From Euptelea pleiosperma (lineage: Eukaryota; Streptophyta; Magnoliopsida; Ranunculales; Eupteleaceae), in contig CM068540.1 of assembly GCA_035048495.1 (NCBI GenBank), forward strand, positions 10,648,829 to 10,712,828: 64,000 nt of DNA, given 5' to 3'. Positions 1-11,800 of this stretch are shown one piece after another (positions within the stretch are counted from its first letter, which is position 1; each line of letters starts with the position of its first letter). Below the pieces are notes generated by a model. It saw nothing but the letters and a program-made list of their open reading frames with translations, was not told where the DNA came from and did no database searches. The position numbers and the translations under genes were made by a program.

Positions 1-599
1 CCACAGAACAAAAGACAGTACTTTGCATGAAATAAACAATTTTATTTATTGGAATGACTTGAAAGTAACTTACAATTCCAAGAAAGATGAACTAGTTACA
101 AAGCATTAAAGATGACTCCTAAGCATTAAAAAATATTCTAGAGAGAGAAGATCAAAAAGAGAGAGAAAATGATGAGGCCTTTAGAGAGAGAAAACTAGAA
201 AGGAAAAATGACAAAGATTTCTTACCGAACCACCACGTGTTGAAGATGAAACAGTCACGTGGAGCATTGTGGAAGAGGGTTCGCTGGACCAGAAGTGTAG
301 GTTGAAGGAGAGGACATTGATGTCCTTTAATGGAGATGCAGCAATGGTATTCCGTGGGGAGCACGATGGTGGAGATCTACCTTGAGGGAGGCAATGGCAG
401 TGAAGTGGAGACCTGCAACTCAGAAGTGCAAGTCGATGGGTTGCTCCTCAAACCTGCTGGAGAGGCCAATGGCTTGGGGGCGCATGAGGTGCATCATGGT
501 GAAGACGATGGAGGTAGGCCTCCTCTCTTTGCTTCCTCTTCTTCTTCTTTTCTCTCTATTTCTTTTTTTTTTTTTTTTTAGTGAAAAAGGGGGGGGTGG

Positions 600-704
600 C
601 TGGGTTTATGGTTGGAAACGGTGGAGATGGAGCTGGGTTTATGGTTGGAAACGGTGGAGATGGAGCTGGGTTTATGGTTGGAAACGGTGGAGATGGAGCT
701 GGGT
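600..704. repeat. 33-bp minisatellite, three exact units
   Basis: Three head-to-tail copies of a 33-bp unit (CTGGGTTTATGG...GATGGAG) at 600-632, 633-665 and 666-698, followed by a partial fourth. The copies look identical, so the expansion is recent or maintained. It lies inside LTR copy A and was not seen in the other LTR copies. Confidence 0.9.
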
Positions 705-2243
705 TCTCCAAGGGGACAACGGCTTGGTGATCAATGGAGAAGGCGGAGGTTGAAGTAGTGAGATAACGGCCTGCAATGGCTACAGGCCGTTAACTAGCAA
801 GTTGAGGGGGCGATGCTACCTGCTGGATGCGCCAGCGTCAATGGGGATTGCTGGTTGCTGCCCAAGCTTCCTCCTCCTCTCTTCTTCGTTCCCTTCTTCT
901 TCTCTATTCTTTTTTTATTTTTTTATTTTTATTTTTTGAGGAGAAGACGAGAAGCGTGAGGGCGGACAGATCTCTAACGGCTGGGATTCAACGTCCAGCA
1001 AGGGGACTGTGAAGATTGGTTGAGAGTCCAGGCGGTGCAAGAGACTGATGAGGGAGAAGTGGATGGATTATGGAACGTGGATGAGAGTTGTGGGCTGTGG
1101 CAGTGGAGCTGGCAGCAATGGAGGTATCGTACTCTCCTTTTCCTTTCTCTCTTCTCCTTTGTTTTTCTGGTTTTTGTTGAGGACGGCTAGGACATAAGAA
1201 GGAAAGGGATGAGAGGGCAGGAGGATGAGATCCCAAAACGCAAAGCAAAGGATAGAATGAAAGGGGGTGGCGGCTTAGAGAGAGGTGCTGTTGCTGTTCT
1301 TCTCGAAAGGCAGGCGATCCAATGGGTTTGATAGTAAAAAAAACGTGGAGAGTGACGGCTTGGGAAATTTTTTTTTTCAAAACGTGGGTGGGGGTAATAG
1401 AAGAGAAAAGATAGGAGATTAGGGTTCTAGAAAACATGGAAGAGAGAGTTTGCTTCCCAAAAAAATAGCATAAATAGTTTCCACCCTTTTTTTTCAATTA
1501 AGCATCTTTTTTTTTTTTTTTTTTATCACCACCGTCCATGCATTAAGAATGTTCCCTTACTTGCCAAAACAGTCCTTTGGCCATCTTTGATTGCCAATTT
1601 CTCCTTCCATAAAAGACATCCAATGGTTTAATAAGATTTCCACTCTCCAAGCAATTTACGTGGTTGTCCAATCCCCATACTTCCTAAAAAAAATGAAAAT
1701 TGTGTTTTTCTCTTTGTGAAACCACCCAGCCAAAAAAAAATCTTCTTTCCAAATTTTTTTTAAAAAAAAAAACACATTTTTTTCTTTTAGGAAAGATATT
1801 ATTAGAGGCCATGGGCTACTCTTTTGGAAAGAGAATCGTTGGATGTGGGGTCCACATTGAGGGCATGTTAGTGAGAGATTGGATAGAGAAGTGTGAGGAT
1901 GGGCCCATGTCATGGACGTAAGGCCGTGGCCTGTATTTTTAGCTTGTCCATGGCCCATATGACTGAACGTGGAATGATGAGGGCCACTGGATTCTAAGAT
2001 GGTGTGATGAGTGATCAGAGGAAAGATCTGATGATCGGATGGTAGAATGGATGATTCAATGGCGAGCAAATGGTAGAAGTGGATGGTGATGATCGGATGG
2101 ATCATCGGACGGTGGAGATCGGACAAGGTAGGCCGTAGGATCGAGTGATTTCGGTAGAAGAAAGGATCGGGTGGTTGATATTGAGAGTAGAGAGAGAATG
2201 AGGATTTAGAGATAGGAGAGAGAAAATATTACAAAATAAAGAG

Positions 2244-2320
2244 AAAATGCTAGCAGAGGGTCTTGAACCCTGATCTTTGACTTGGTCTTCTGCATGCTTC
2301 ACCAACTGAGCAAGCACTCG
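2244..2320 (-). promoter_or_regulatory. tRNA-like Pol III A/B-box module in LTR copy A
   Basis: On the minus strand an A box TTGCTCAGTTGG (2313-2302) is followed by a B box GGTTCAAGACC (2269-2259). Their starts are 44 nt apart, the spacing in an intron-less tRNA gene. A T run (TTTT, 2247-2244) follows, as at a Pol III terminator. D-arm and T-arm pairing is visible; the anticodon arm is not convincing, so this is tRNA-derived rather than a tRNA gene. Confidence 0.7.
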
Positions 2321-2759
2321 CCTTGTGTTGGTTTATAAGCTTTAATCTCCTTAGTCTCTTCTTTAAGGGTTTGTCTCTCCTTCTCTCTTGGTCGTCCCTC
2401 GATTCTCTTGACTCTCCAGCTCTTCCCGTCTTTGGGCTATATCTTCTCATCCCCAGCTTGTTGGCTCTTGAGCTTTGATCATAGATTCTGGAAGTTGATT
2501 GTGGGCCCGCATGCCATCAAAGTTGCCTAATTAGTGCTCCTGCGATAGAAAAATTGCGTAATGAGAATGACTTCGCATGTGGATCAAATAACTGCGTATG
2601 AATACATGCGAATATACCATTTTAACCAGAAAAGCGTATTCTACGGAATGAGAGAAACTCTAACGTAGAAATGTTGATAAAAAATGCAGTTTTACGTAGA
2701 AGAGTGTGACAATGCTAGAAAGATAATTGCTTAAAATAAGCACTTTTGAGCGAATATCA

Positions 2760-3680
2760 CATAACGGGGTTCTTGTCTTTCTTGAGTACCTCGGCTCCAG
2801 CTACTGCCTCAGTCGTGCTGGCAATAAACTGTTGCAAGAAGCCTTGGTTAATTAGGTCCTCAATTTTGTGCCTCAGCGCCTAGCATTTATCGGTTATGTG
2901 CCCTGCTTCTTGGTGAAAGGCACAGAATTTTGTCATATATCTATCTCCCTTCAAGTCCGGCCTCCTTGGTCTGGGATTCTGAAGATATTTTTCATTTTTA
3001 ATAAGATCAAAGATCTAACTATGGGTTCTATGCAATGCTGTAAAAACCCTCTTCTCTCGACGAGGATATTGTCCAATACTTCCCGACTTTTCTGGTTTCT
3101 TCTCGGGAATTTCTGTTGTCATAACATCAATAACTACCTTCTGCTTTCCCTTAGAAATTTTGCTGGACGCCGGGGCCTTCTTTACCTCATTCACCGATAT
3201 GGCCACTCCTTGGCCCCGTTGGAGTTTGTCATCTTCGAGTTTAGAATATTTTTCAACTCGAAGGAACAAGGCTTCCATACTCACTGGCCTATTCTTGGTT
3301 AAAGACATGTATAGCCCAGAACTTGTAGACAATGCCTTTCGAAAGGCTGTAACGGCATGCTTATCATCACAGTCTTCCACTGTGGTCATGAGAGTATGGA
3401 ATCTTTTTGTAAAATCTCGCAACGTCTCCTTCTGATCACAACGTACATTGAACAGCATGTCGACGTCATTCTTATGCAATCTGTTGCAAGAATATCGAAT
3501 GATGAAGAGGGTACTCAACTTGGTGAAATCCGAAATGGTTAGGGGGGCTATCTGATTAAATCAGATTAATGCATCATCACTCAAAGTGGAAGGGAACATC
3601 CTGCAAAGGAGCTCGTCGTGGAACTCCCACATCGTCATCGCCTTCCTGAAGCGAAGAATGTGATTCACGGGATCTGTAGT
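2760..3680 (-). pseudogene. Tat-like Gypsy gag, C-terminal part (broken)
   Basis: Minus-strand continuation of the gag that begins at 15550. It encodes the retrotransposon gag core (TDPVNHILRF..., later FTKRFHTLM) and, near 2900-2850, a cysteine/histidine knuckle of the form CAFHQEAGHITDKC typical of Tat-lineage gags. Several stop codons are present (for example after DDALI near 3565 and after TDKC), so it is a pseudogene. It is bounded on the right by the 11.3-kb composite element inserted at the GTAGT site (3676-3680) and on the left by LTR copy A. The protease and later domains would lie left of the window or beyond copy A. Confidence 0.85.
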
Positions 3681-4658
3681 TATTTTTTTTTTTTTAAGTA
3701 AAACACTACTTTTTTATGGGGAATCTCCCCAATTAGTGGACCCCCCATTTAATTAAAATTATTTTGAAATTCGCGGGGTCCACTAACTGGTCGGACAGCG
3801 GGTCGATGAAGATGGGCCCGGCTATTGGCCCGCATGGACTGATGATGTCCATCGTCTCACAAGATGATGTGACAGACATTCTGATGGCGATCGGATGGAT
3901 GGTGACTTGATTGGGACCCAGATTGGTAGATCGACGGATCTAGAGAGATCCAACGGTCCGATTGAAGATCCAACGGTCCGATGGAAGATCCAACGGTCAG
4001 AAAGCTAAGGGAGATGAGATAGAGCCGAAGGGTAGGAGTTCTGGGGTTAGGTCAGTAGATTCGAGGATCGAGAGATGAAGAGAGAGAGAGAATAAGAAGA
4101 GATGAGAGAAAAAGTATCAAAAAAATGGAAAAAAGCACTGGCGGAGGGTCTGGAACCCTGGTCTTCACTGTGACCATCCTCACGCTTCTCCAGTAGAGTC
4201 GACTATCATTCCTTGCTGACTCATGTGGCTTTAAACGCTTTGGTCCGTCTCTTGGTCATTGGCTCTCCTGCTCTCTTCGTTCTTTGGGCCGGCTTTTTGG
4301 TCCTCTTATTCAGCCCATATTTGGCCCATATCTTCTAGTCATAGCATGTGGGCTCTTTAAGCTTTGATAATGGGCTTTCATGATCGATTTGGGCCCACAA
4401 GTCTCGAGAATCGTCCCATCGGGGTTTCCTGCGACAGAAGAAGCGCGTAATGAGATTCTATCAGAATGACTTCATATCTAGACTTCCGAAAATGTGTTTA
4501 ATGCATGCAAATATACCATTTCGTCCAGAAAAGTGTGTTCTACGCAATGAGATAGACTCTTACGTAGAAAAGTGGATAATTAGAGCAGTTTTACGTAGGA
4601 GAGTGCGATAACACTAACAGGATAAGTGCTTAAAATAAGCACTTTTGAGCGAATATCA
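3681..4658 (-). repeat. left LTR (about 978 bp) of the composite element
   Basis: Begins TATTTTTT...AAGTAAAAC directly after the GTAGT duplication and ends GCGAATATCA. Read on the minus strand it is the first 980 bp of the F-family LTR (TGATATTCGC...), ending at the poly(A) tract that follows ACTT, so the TATA box, leader and intron found in longer family members are missing. It contains the CT/GA-rich zone and the tRNA-like module. It is nearly identical to 14009-14993. Confidence 0.85.
4137..4205 (-). promoter_or_regulatory. tRNA-like Pol III A/B-box module, left LTR
   Basis: Minus strand: degenerate A box CGACTCTACTGG (4201-4190) and good B box GGTTCCAGACC (4157-4147). The starts are 44 nt apart, as in the other copies. 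Confidence 0.6.
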
Positions 4659-5940
4659 CAACCCCCAACCAGCATATTGCCAATCCTTGGCAATTAGTGC
4701 GAAATACATGAGCTTAAAAGGGCTCTGCACATGCTGCACACTTTTTCATATTAGCTCCGGGAAAACACCGTTCATCATATTATTGAATAGATGCAAAAAC
4801 AGTTACATGCTAGCGAAGAGTTGGAAAGTTTTTGCAAGACTACAGACTGATAATCATGACCCAGAATAGTCAGACTCTGCGTGTGTGTGTGCTCAACATT
4901 CTCATCATCTGACAGTAAAGATTTCCAGATCACCTCTAAGTCTTTATGCCTCGACCTCAAATCTCACATGTTTAGCACTCAGAATAGAATCACACAAGAA
5001 GGGTTTTCTTCTTTTTTCTCAATTTATATGTGAGGAGATGTATTTAATATAAAGAGGCAAAAGATCTCACATATGTTTTATTTGAAGGAAGGACATCTTT
5101 AACAGAAGAAGATCTCATGATTGGAATACCACTTCACTCGAGAACGTTAGATCAAACTCTATAGCTTCTCCTTCTCCAATCTCCACATTTTATGATCGTG
5201 CTATCCTAGAATCAAGTAGGACTTTCCTAGGTTGTAATGAGGCTTAGGTCCGGTGTAGAAAAATAAATGGATACAGGATTTCAAAGATCTTGAGAGGATA
5301 TTGCCATTTTCTTGAATTTTTCCTGCGACGTAACACCATTATCTGGTTCTTTTTCCTTTTTTCGTATTTTTCTCTTTTTCTTGATATTTCTGAGACTGCT
5401 CAATTTCTTTTCAGCTCTTCTTCATACTTTCTTTCTATATTTTGTTTTTGGCTTGAACCACTTTCTTTTCCTTTTGATTCTTCTTCTTTACTTTTCTTTT
5501 TCACGGTACACCCACATCAGTTATTCTTTTGTTCATCTCAAAATAAGGGTAGACAGTCATGCTTCGTAGCTAGACTGGATTTTAGGTTGATGGGTTTATA
5601 CAGAAAAGGCTTTTATAGAATGGCTCAAGGGGTTTCTAGTGAAGTATAATTCAGGTGAGTAAAAAGGCTGAATGGTTCAGAAAAAATGGCCTAAATCATT
5701 TTCTAGGGTTTGCACTATCATGTATACTGTCTTGACTGAATATAGAGAAGGTTCTGTCGTAGTAATCCAATGTTGATGTCGTTCCGAGTTCCATGATCGA
5801 AGCAAAAGATAATGAGATCTCTCAACGAATATTGCGGGCATGAAGAATAGTGAGTCATGCATTGACTCAGGATTATTGTATAACTCTCCGAAATGATTAA
5901 AGGTTCGAAAGCTCACTGGGTTAGGTCTCCACAATTATTC
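4659..5940. other. internal region of composite element, no recognisable gene
   Basis: No domain is recognised on either strand; open frames here are short and low-complexity. Its left edge on the minus strand reads GGTTGGGGGTTG directly before TGATATTC, which looks like a polypurine tract next to an LTR start, so at least this edge may be the 3' end of a minus-sense element. A T-rich pyrimidine tract runs from about 5330 to 5500. Confidence 0.4.
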
Positions 5941-7834
5941 TTATAGGATCTCTAGAATTTCAAAACCCTAATCCCCCTCCTTATTGCTCCCCCAACTCGT
6001 TGGCCCCATCTTCCTCCTCCTTTTCTCTTCTCTCCCATTTCTTTTTCTTCTTCTTCTCCTTGTTATTTCATCTCCGGCGAGCCACCACCGGACTGGTTCG
6101 TCGGCTCCCCCACCTTCTCCTTCTTCTCCTCCTCGTTCTTCTTCTTCTTGATATTGCTGCACAGTCGCCGCCCTTCAACCTCCTCAAAGTTGCTGAAGCG
6201 AAAAGCTGCTCAATTTGGCCAGCCTGACCTTTTCGGGAAACTTTCTATTTCTTGTTTTTGTTGATTTTTAGCAGTTTTTAAATTACTATTTTTAATGCCT
6301 CGGAAGGCCGAGTGCAATTTGTAATAATTTAGGAATTTTACTGCTTTCCATATAACTGCTAGATCTTGTTCTAGGGTTTTTTAGAAACCCTAGATTAAGT
6401 GAAAATTACCAAAAAAATTAAAAAATTAAAATTCAAAAAAATTAGGGTTTTATATTCTGCAGATTTTTTAGAAATCACCAATCAAGGATTTGCGATTTTT
6501 GGAAAGATTCTAAAATCTTGAAACTTTGCTAAATTAGGGTTTCCCCTCTTAGAAGTTTCCTCTTTAGAAGAATTTCTATCTTTAGAAATCTTCCGAATTT
6601 GGAAAAGTCTGCAAAAGGAAACACCATAAATCTAGCAGAATTTCAATTTTGGGAAATTTCCCAAAATTATAAGGGATCTCGCAATCAAATCTTTCTTGGA
6701 AGATCTCCACAGTTCGGGAAACTTTCCAATTTAAGTATTTTCCAATCTGGGAATTCCTAAATTTTAACCCATCTCGAATTTGGAAACTAATTCAAAAACT
6801 TGCCTAAATTCAATGCTTGCTCAGTGAACCCTAAAAAGGCAAGGATCTTCCAAATAGAATCCCAAATACCTAGACGTGCGATCTAACTTTTCTGCAGGAA
6901 CACGATCCAGTGTGGGTAGAGAGCAAAAGCTCAAAGAGGTGGAGTCGGGCCCAAGCCCATTAGGATACCCCTCTCTAACCCACGGAGGAGACCCCGTGGC
7001 GTGGCCCACGGGAGGTAAGTCTCTATCCTCGCCTTGAGTGCGATACAGAGCATATTGGGTGCATCATTGCCGCTTGTCTATTTGCTTTCGCATCCATATT
7101 CTTCGACTTGCGTGGCGTGGCCGTTAATCAATCAACTCTAAGAGAGCAGACCCAGCTCCAAATTGAAACTGGTGGGATTTCATCACCCACCTCATCATTC
7201 CAACTGATTTGATCCCAAGGCTCCATTTAATTAAAAAGAATCAAGAAGTAGAGCCAATTAGCCCGGTGTTCGAGGAAAAATCCACGCAAAGCGAACCCGC
7301 TTAACATCCAATTGAAATAAGACCACGAGCGCGGGTCCCTGTTGTCTAACACACCCATAAGTCCCTGCTACTCAAGTACACTGAGCTCGACGTGGCATCT
7401 TGGACTATTCGGCGGTTAGTTACGTGTGGACTAGGAACACGCACCAACCCTAGCTTAACCCGAGGGAACACTCTTCTTATACACTTGACCAATCCGGTTA
7501 GTCTGGGACGTACTTAAGTCAGCCATTGTGCCGCACGTCTGTCTAGGCTTCGGATTGCCTTGTTGTTAACTAGAGCTAGTACTAAAGGATTCGCTCTGAA
7601 GAGTGTAGCCTGGTGAGAACCTCTGAGTGCAAAACAGTTAGTCCGGCGGTTAAAAGATAAACCAGTGGTCCGCCCACTGTCATAATCTACTCTAGCCCCA
7701 AAACTAACAAAGATAATTCCTAAAATATATCCTGATTGCTTAGAATAGGATTATCTGTGCTTGGTGTGCATCATTTAGGATAGTGTTCCTCTCTGGCAAC
7801 TTTTTGCCAAGTATAGAGCTTGCCTCATTCGCGT
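5941..7834 (+). promoter_or_regulatory. Athila 5' leader, with possible leader intron
   Basis: Starts with a CT-rich stretch headed by CCCTAATCCCCCTCC, closely resembling the transcribed leader of the long F-family LTRs, here in the same sense as gag-pol. A strong donor-like GTAAGT (7015-7020, preceded by GGGAG) and an acceptor-like CATTTAG (ending 7778) could define a 764-bp leader intron just before gag. An upstream in-frame stop at 7814-7816 limits the gag frame. No primer-binding site could be identified. Confidence 0.45.
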
Positions 7835-8869
7835 ATGCCCGTTTGGAATCGTCCGAACAAACGCTTGGTTCGATCTGAGAATCACGTCCCTACAGTGGAT
7901 CCTCCACTGAATTCTTCCCCATCTCTTTCCCCACCCGCCTCCCCCAGTACTACTACCTTTGTAGTCATGGCAGTCGAACGACCTCTTATCGAGACGTTCG
8001 CTCCTATCTCTGCCAATCCGCCCACTTGCATTGTTCTCCCACCTACTACGGCGGTACAATTTGAGATCAGGCCGCAGACAATCCAAATGCTGCCTACCTT
8101 TCGTGGTCTCCCAAGAGAAGACCCATATTCCCATATTCGGGAATTCCAACATGTCATCCTACTTTTCAAGAATCAGAACCTCGATGATGACAATGTGCGT
8201 CTGCGAGTTTTCCCATTCTCGCTCAAAGACCGAGCCTCAGATTGGCTCTACTCCTTACCTGCTGATTCAATCAGCAGTTGGAAAGAATTGGTGGGCAAAT
8301 TCATGTCTAAATTCTACCCCATGACTCGGACCAACCAAATGAAGCAACTCATTCAGGACTTTAGACAGAAGTCCGATGAGAAATTTTTTGAAGCATGGGA
8401 TAGATTCCAAGACTACCTGACTAAGTGCCCCCACCATAGCATCGACAAGGGCAATCTTGTCCATGTCTTCTACAAGGGACTTACTGATGAGTCCCGGACC
8501 ATGGTAGAGTCAATGTGCCAAGGAAAATTCCTGCACCAAACTCCGACCGATGCATACAAATTCTTGGGAGAGTTAGGAGAAAACTCTCAACATTGGACGA
8601 CTGACTCAGAGTTCAGTCGAACCACTTCGGTCCAAAGGACAACCAAGGGACATGATGCTACAGCTGATACTGAGCTTCGATCAGTCATTCAAGAGTTGAG
8701 CAAGTCAGTCTCGGCACTGGCTGTGTCTGTACAAAAACCTACTCAACAATCTACCCCAGTCATGCATGTGGGACACGAGAGCCCTATGGAATCTTGCACC
8801 CTCTGTCTGCAACCCTCCCATACTACTGAGCATTGTCCTTTGCATGAAGGATGGTGTAATCCTCTTTAA
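7835..8869 (+). CDS. gag: Athila-type Ty3/Gypsy gag (ends at an in-frame stop)
   Basis: Structural capsid/nucleocapsid polyprotein of an Athila-lineage retrotransposon; it would form cytoplasmic virus-like particles that package element RNA. The first ATG of the open frame is at 7835 (frame open from 7817). The central part has the plant retrotransposon gag signature (FPFSLKDRASDWLYSLP, then SWKELVGKFMSKFYP). A zinc knuckle C-x2-C-x4-H-x4-C lies at 8795-8836. The frame closes with TAA at 8867-8869, but the same frame continues at once with Athila-like sequence and runs on into pol. The stop is therefore a single nonsense codon, or a suppressible codon, in one gag-pol frame. Family assignment is firm; whether the copy is functional is not. 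Confidence 0.92.
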   Translation: MPVWNRPNKRLVRSENHVPTVDPPLNSSPSLSPPASPSTTTFVVMAVERPLIETFAPISANPPTCIVLPPTTAVQFEIRPQTIQMLPTFRGLPREDPYSHIREFQHVILLFKNQNLDDDNVRLRVFPFSLKDRASDWLYSLPADSISSWKELVGKFMSKFYPMTRTNQMKQLIQDFRQKSDEKFFEAWDRFQDYLTKCPHHSIDKGNLVHVFYKGLTDESRTMVESMCQGKFLHQTPTDAYKFLGELGENSQHWTTDSEFSRTTSVQRTTKGHDATADTELRSVIQELSKSVSALAVSVQKPTQQSTPVMHVGHESPMESCTLCLQPSHTTEHCPLHEGWCNPL

Positions 8870-11800
8870 GAAGAAGTTTGTGCTTTCAGCACATACAAAC
8901 CACCCACTCAGAACTCGTATAGTCAATCTTATCATCCGGACACGAGAAACCACCCTAACTTCTCCTGGCGGCCTCAGTCTACTCAACCACAAGCTCAACC
9001 TCCACGTCAACCTCAGGGCATGTATCCTCCTGGGTTCAATCAACCCAATAGGCAATTCAATCAGGGACAATATCAGCAGAATCAGTACCCATCTACTCAG
9101 AACCAGCAGTTCCAACAGGGTCAATACTCTGGACAACAGAGCACATTTCAGAATCAGCAAAGAGTTCCCCAGAACTTTCAGAACCAACAGATTGTCCCAA
9201 CTAATTCTTCCGCCTATAACTATAATGCCCCGATGAGCTCGAGTCGCGAATTGGTGCCTCAGCTCCCTTTAGCTGTTCCCCAACAGTCGGTCCCCAAATC
9301 TGGTATCGAAGACCTTCTAGCTCAACTCATTACTCAGCAACAACAATCTATGCAACGCCTAGAGCAACAGCAACAGCAATCCATGCTTCGTCTAGAGCAA
9401 CGTCTAGGTAACTTGGAAGCTGAGAAAGCTAAGGGGATCTTTCCTAGCCAACCCATTGCCAACCCTAAAGGAAATGCCAAAGGGGCAGTATATGAGATCG
9501 GATCCCAATCTCAAAGCCAGAATGAGAAGTGTCAAGGGGAGGTGCAAGCTGTAACCACCCTACGATCTGGAAAAACTGTGGACATGGGAGTCCAACCACC
9601 ACCGGTGCCATCTCCGGCACCCATCACTCGCACAGAGGAAACTAGTCCTAATCCTACCTCTGCTTCTTCTACCTCTGCACCAACATCAGATATCCCTGTG
9701 CAGAAATCTAAGGCTAAAGACAAATCCATTTGTCGAGTAAAGCCTCCCTTCCCGGACAGACTTGTCCAAGATAAGCGGGATCAGCAATTCTCTGAGATCT
9801 TAGATGTCTTTAAAGACGTCCAGATCAATATCCCATTCCTTTCTGCTATCAAGCAAATCCCTTCCTATGCCAAATTCCTCAAGGACTTGTGCACAGTTAA
9901 GCGACGTACGCATGTACCCAAAGCTGCCTTCTTGGCCGAAAAAGCTACCGCGTTCATTCAACGCAACAGTGTGATCAAACACAAGGATCCAGGTAGCCCA
10001 ACTGTCCAATGTGAAATTGGTGACAACTTTAGCTGCACTGCCTTGCTAGATTTAGGGGCTAGCGTTAACCTCATACCATTCTCGGTATATCAGCAGTTAG
10101 GACTGAAAGATATGAAGCCTACCAATGTCACCCTGAAATTGGCTGATCAGTCCATCAAGATTCCAAGAGGAATCATTGAAGATGTCCTAGTAAAAGTCGC
10201 TGACTTTTATTATCCTGTGGACTTTATCATTCTAGACACCGAGCCGTGTCAGGATAACCGCATTCCGGTCATCTTAGGCCGTCCATTCCTTGCCACCGCG
10301 AACGCACACATCGGGTGCCGGGACGGAAACATGTCCATTGCTTTCGGTAACCTCAAAGCTGAGGTCAACATCTTTCGTTTAATGCAACAAGATGCCGATC
10401 GCGAAGTGACCGATGAAATGTGTGCCGTTGAGAGTCTAATCCCGGACTCCACCGAAGATATTCTTAAGCAGTGTCTAGAACACTTTGGAGCTGACTTTGC
10501 AACAGAGTCAGCTATTTCTGATCTCAATGATCTTTTGGAGACTGCTCCACTGATAGAGATCCCCGCTCCACTCATCGAGTTCGAGCCTCTGATAACCATG
10601 GCCAGAGAACCCATCATTCCTTTTACTACTGAAGTCAAACCTCTTCAATCCGTGTCTTCTGTGACACCTACTTCAACTCCATCTGCTCCAACATTGGAGC
10701 TCAAGCCACTTCCAACAGATCTTTCCTATGCCTATCTTGGTCCTAAGGAAACCTACCCTGTCATTATTGCTTCCGCTTTGTCTGAGAGTGAACGTAAGAA
10801 ACTTCTCGAGCTGCTCAACGAGCACAAATCTGCGATAGGTTGGACTATAGATGATATTCGTGGCATAGACCCATCGGTGTGCCAACATCACATCTATCTC
10901 GAGGATGAATCCAAAACCTCTCGAGAACACCAGAGGAGGTTGAACCCCGTCTTGAAGGATGTAGTCCGGGATGAAGTCCTTAAACTGTTAGATGCGGGTA
11001 TCATTTATCCCATCTCCGATAGCAAATGGGTGAGTCCTATTCATGTCGTCCCTAAAAAGGCAGGATTCACAGTTGTGGAAAATGAGAACAAGGAAATGGT
11101 AACCCAGCGCCTGAAGAAAGGGTGGAGAGTCTGCATCGATTACCGACGACTCAACACCAACACTAGGAAGGACCATTTTCCTTTACCCTTCATAGACCAG
11201 ATGTTGGAGAGACTAGCAGGTCATTCCTATTATTGCTTCCTTGATGGTTACTCAGGGTATAATCAAATACCCATCGCCCCTGAGGATCACGAGAAAACAA
11301 CTTTCACCTGTCCCTTTGGCACTTTTGCCTACAAGCGCATGCCCTTTGGCCTCTGCAATGCACCCGCAACCTTTCAAAGGTGTATGATGAGCATATTCTC
11401 TGACATGGTGGAAAAATTCCTCGAAGTCTTTATGGACGACTTCTCAGTCTTTGGGTCATCCTTTGATGACTGTCTGAACCATCTAGGGCTTGTACTTCAC
11501 CGCTGTCAGGACAAGCGACTTGTCCTCAATTGGGAGAAATGCCACTTCATGGTGAAGAAGGGCATTGTTCTGGGACATGTCATTTCCCATCAGGGCATTG
11601 AGGTCGACAAAGCTAAAATCGATATCATCTTGACCTTGCCCATTCCTAAGTCCGTACGTGACATCCGGTCCTTTTTGGGACACGGAGGATTCTATAGGCG
11701 ATTCATCAAGGACTTCTCTCAAATCGCTCGACCTCTGTCCCATCTTCTGGCTAAAGATAGTCCTTTCGACTTTAATGCTGACTGTGTCAAGGCATTTGAG

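Larger units (their letters stand above)
1..2759 (-). mobile_element. LTR of the F family (copy A), left end outside window
   Basis: Read on the minus strand the LTR starts at 2759 with TGATATTCGC, the terminal motif shared by all copies of this family. It carries the AAGCAC/GTGCTT near-palindrome, the repeated CTACGTAAA motifs, the tRNA-like module (about 2244-2313), long CT-rich stretches and a donor-like GTAAGA at 225-220 preceded by GGTTCG. The CTTTCA end is not in the window, so it is at least 2.76 kb. It interrupts the gag of the minus-strand Tat element: gag codons resume at 2760, and CATAA (2760-2764) would be the expected target duplication, but the other side cannot be seen. No coding sequence is present; the open frames are CT/GA-rich artefacts. 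Confidence 0.85.

Noticed and set aside
2244..2320. A genuine tRNA gene
   Set aside because: A and B boxes and spacing fit, but acceptor and anticodon stems pair poorly and the sequence is repeated in every LTR, so it is described as a tRNA-like module.
8705..9236. Frames overlapping the gag/pol boundary on both strands
   Set aside because: Shadows of the real gag-pol frame, which carries the zinc knuckle and continues in frame after the stop.
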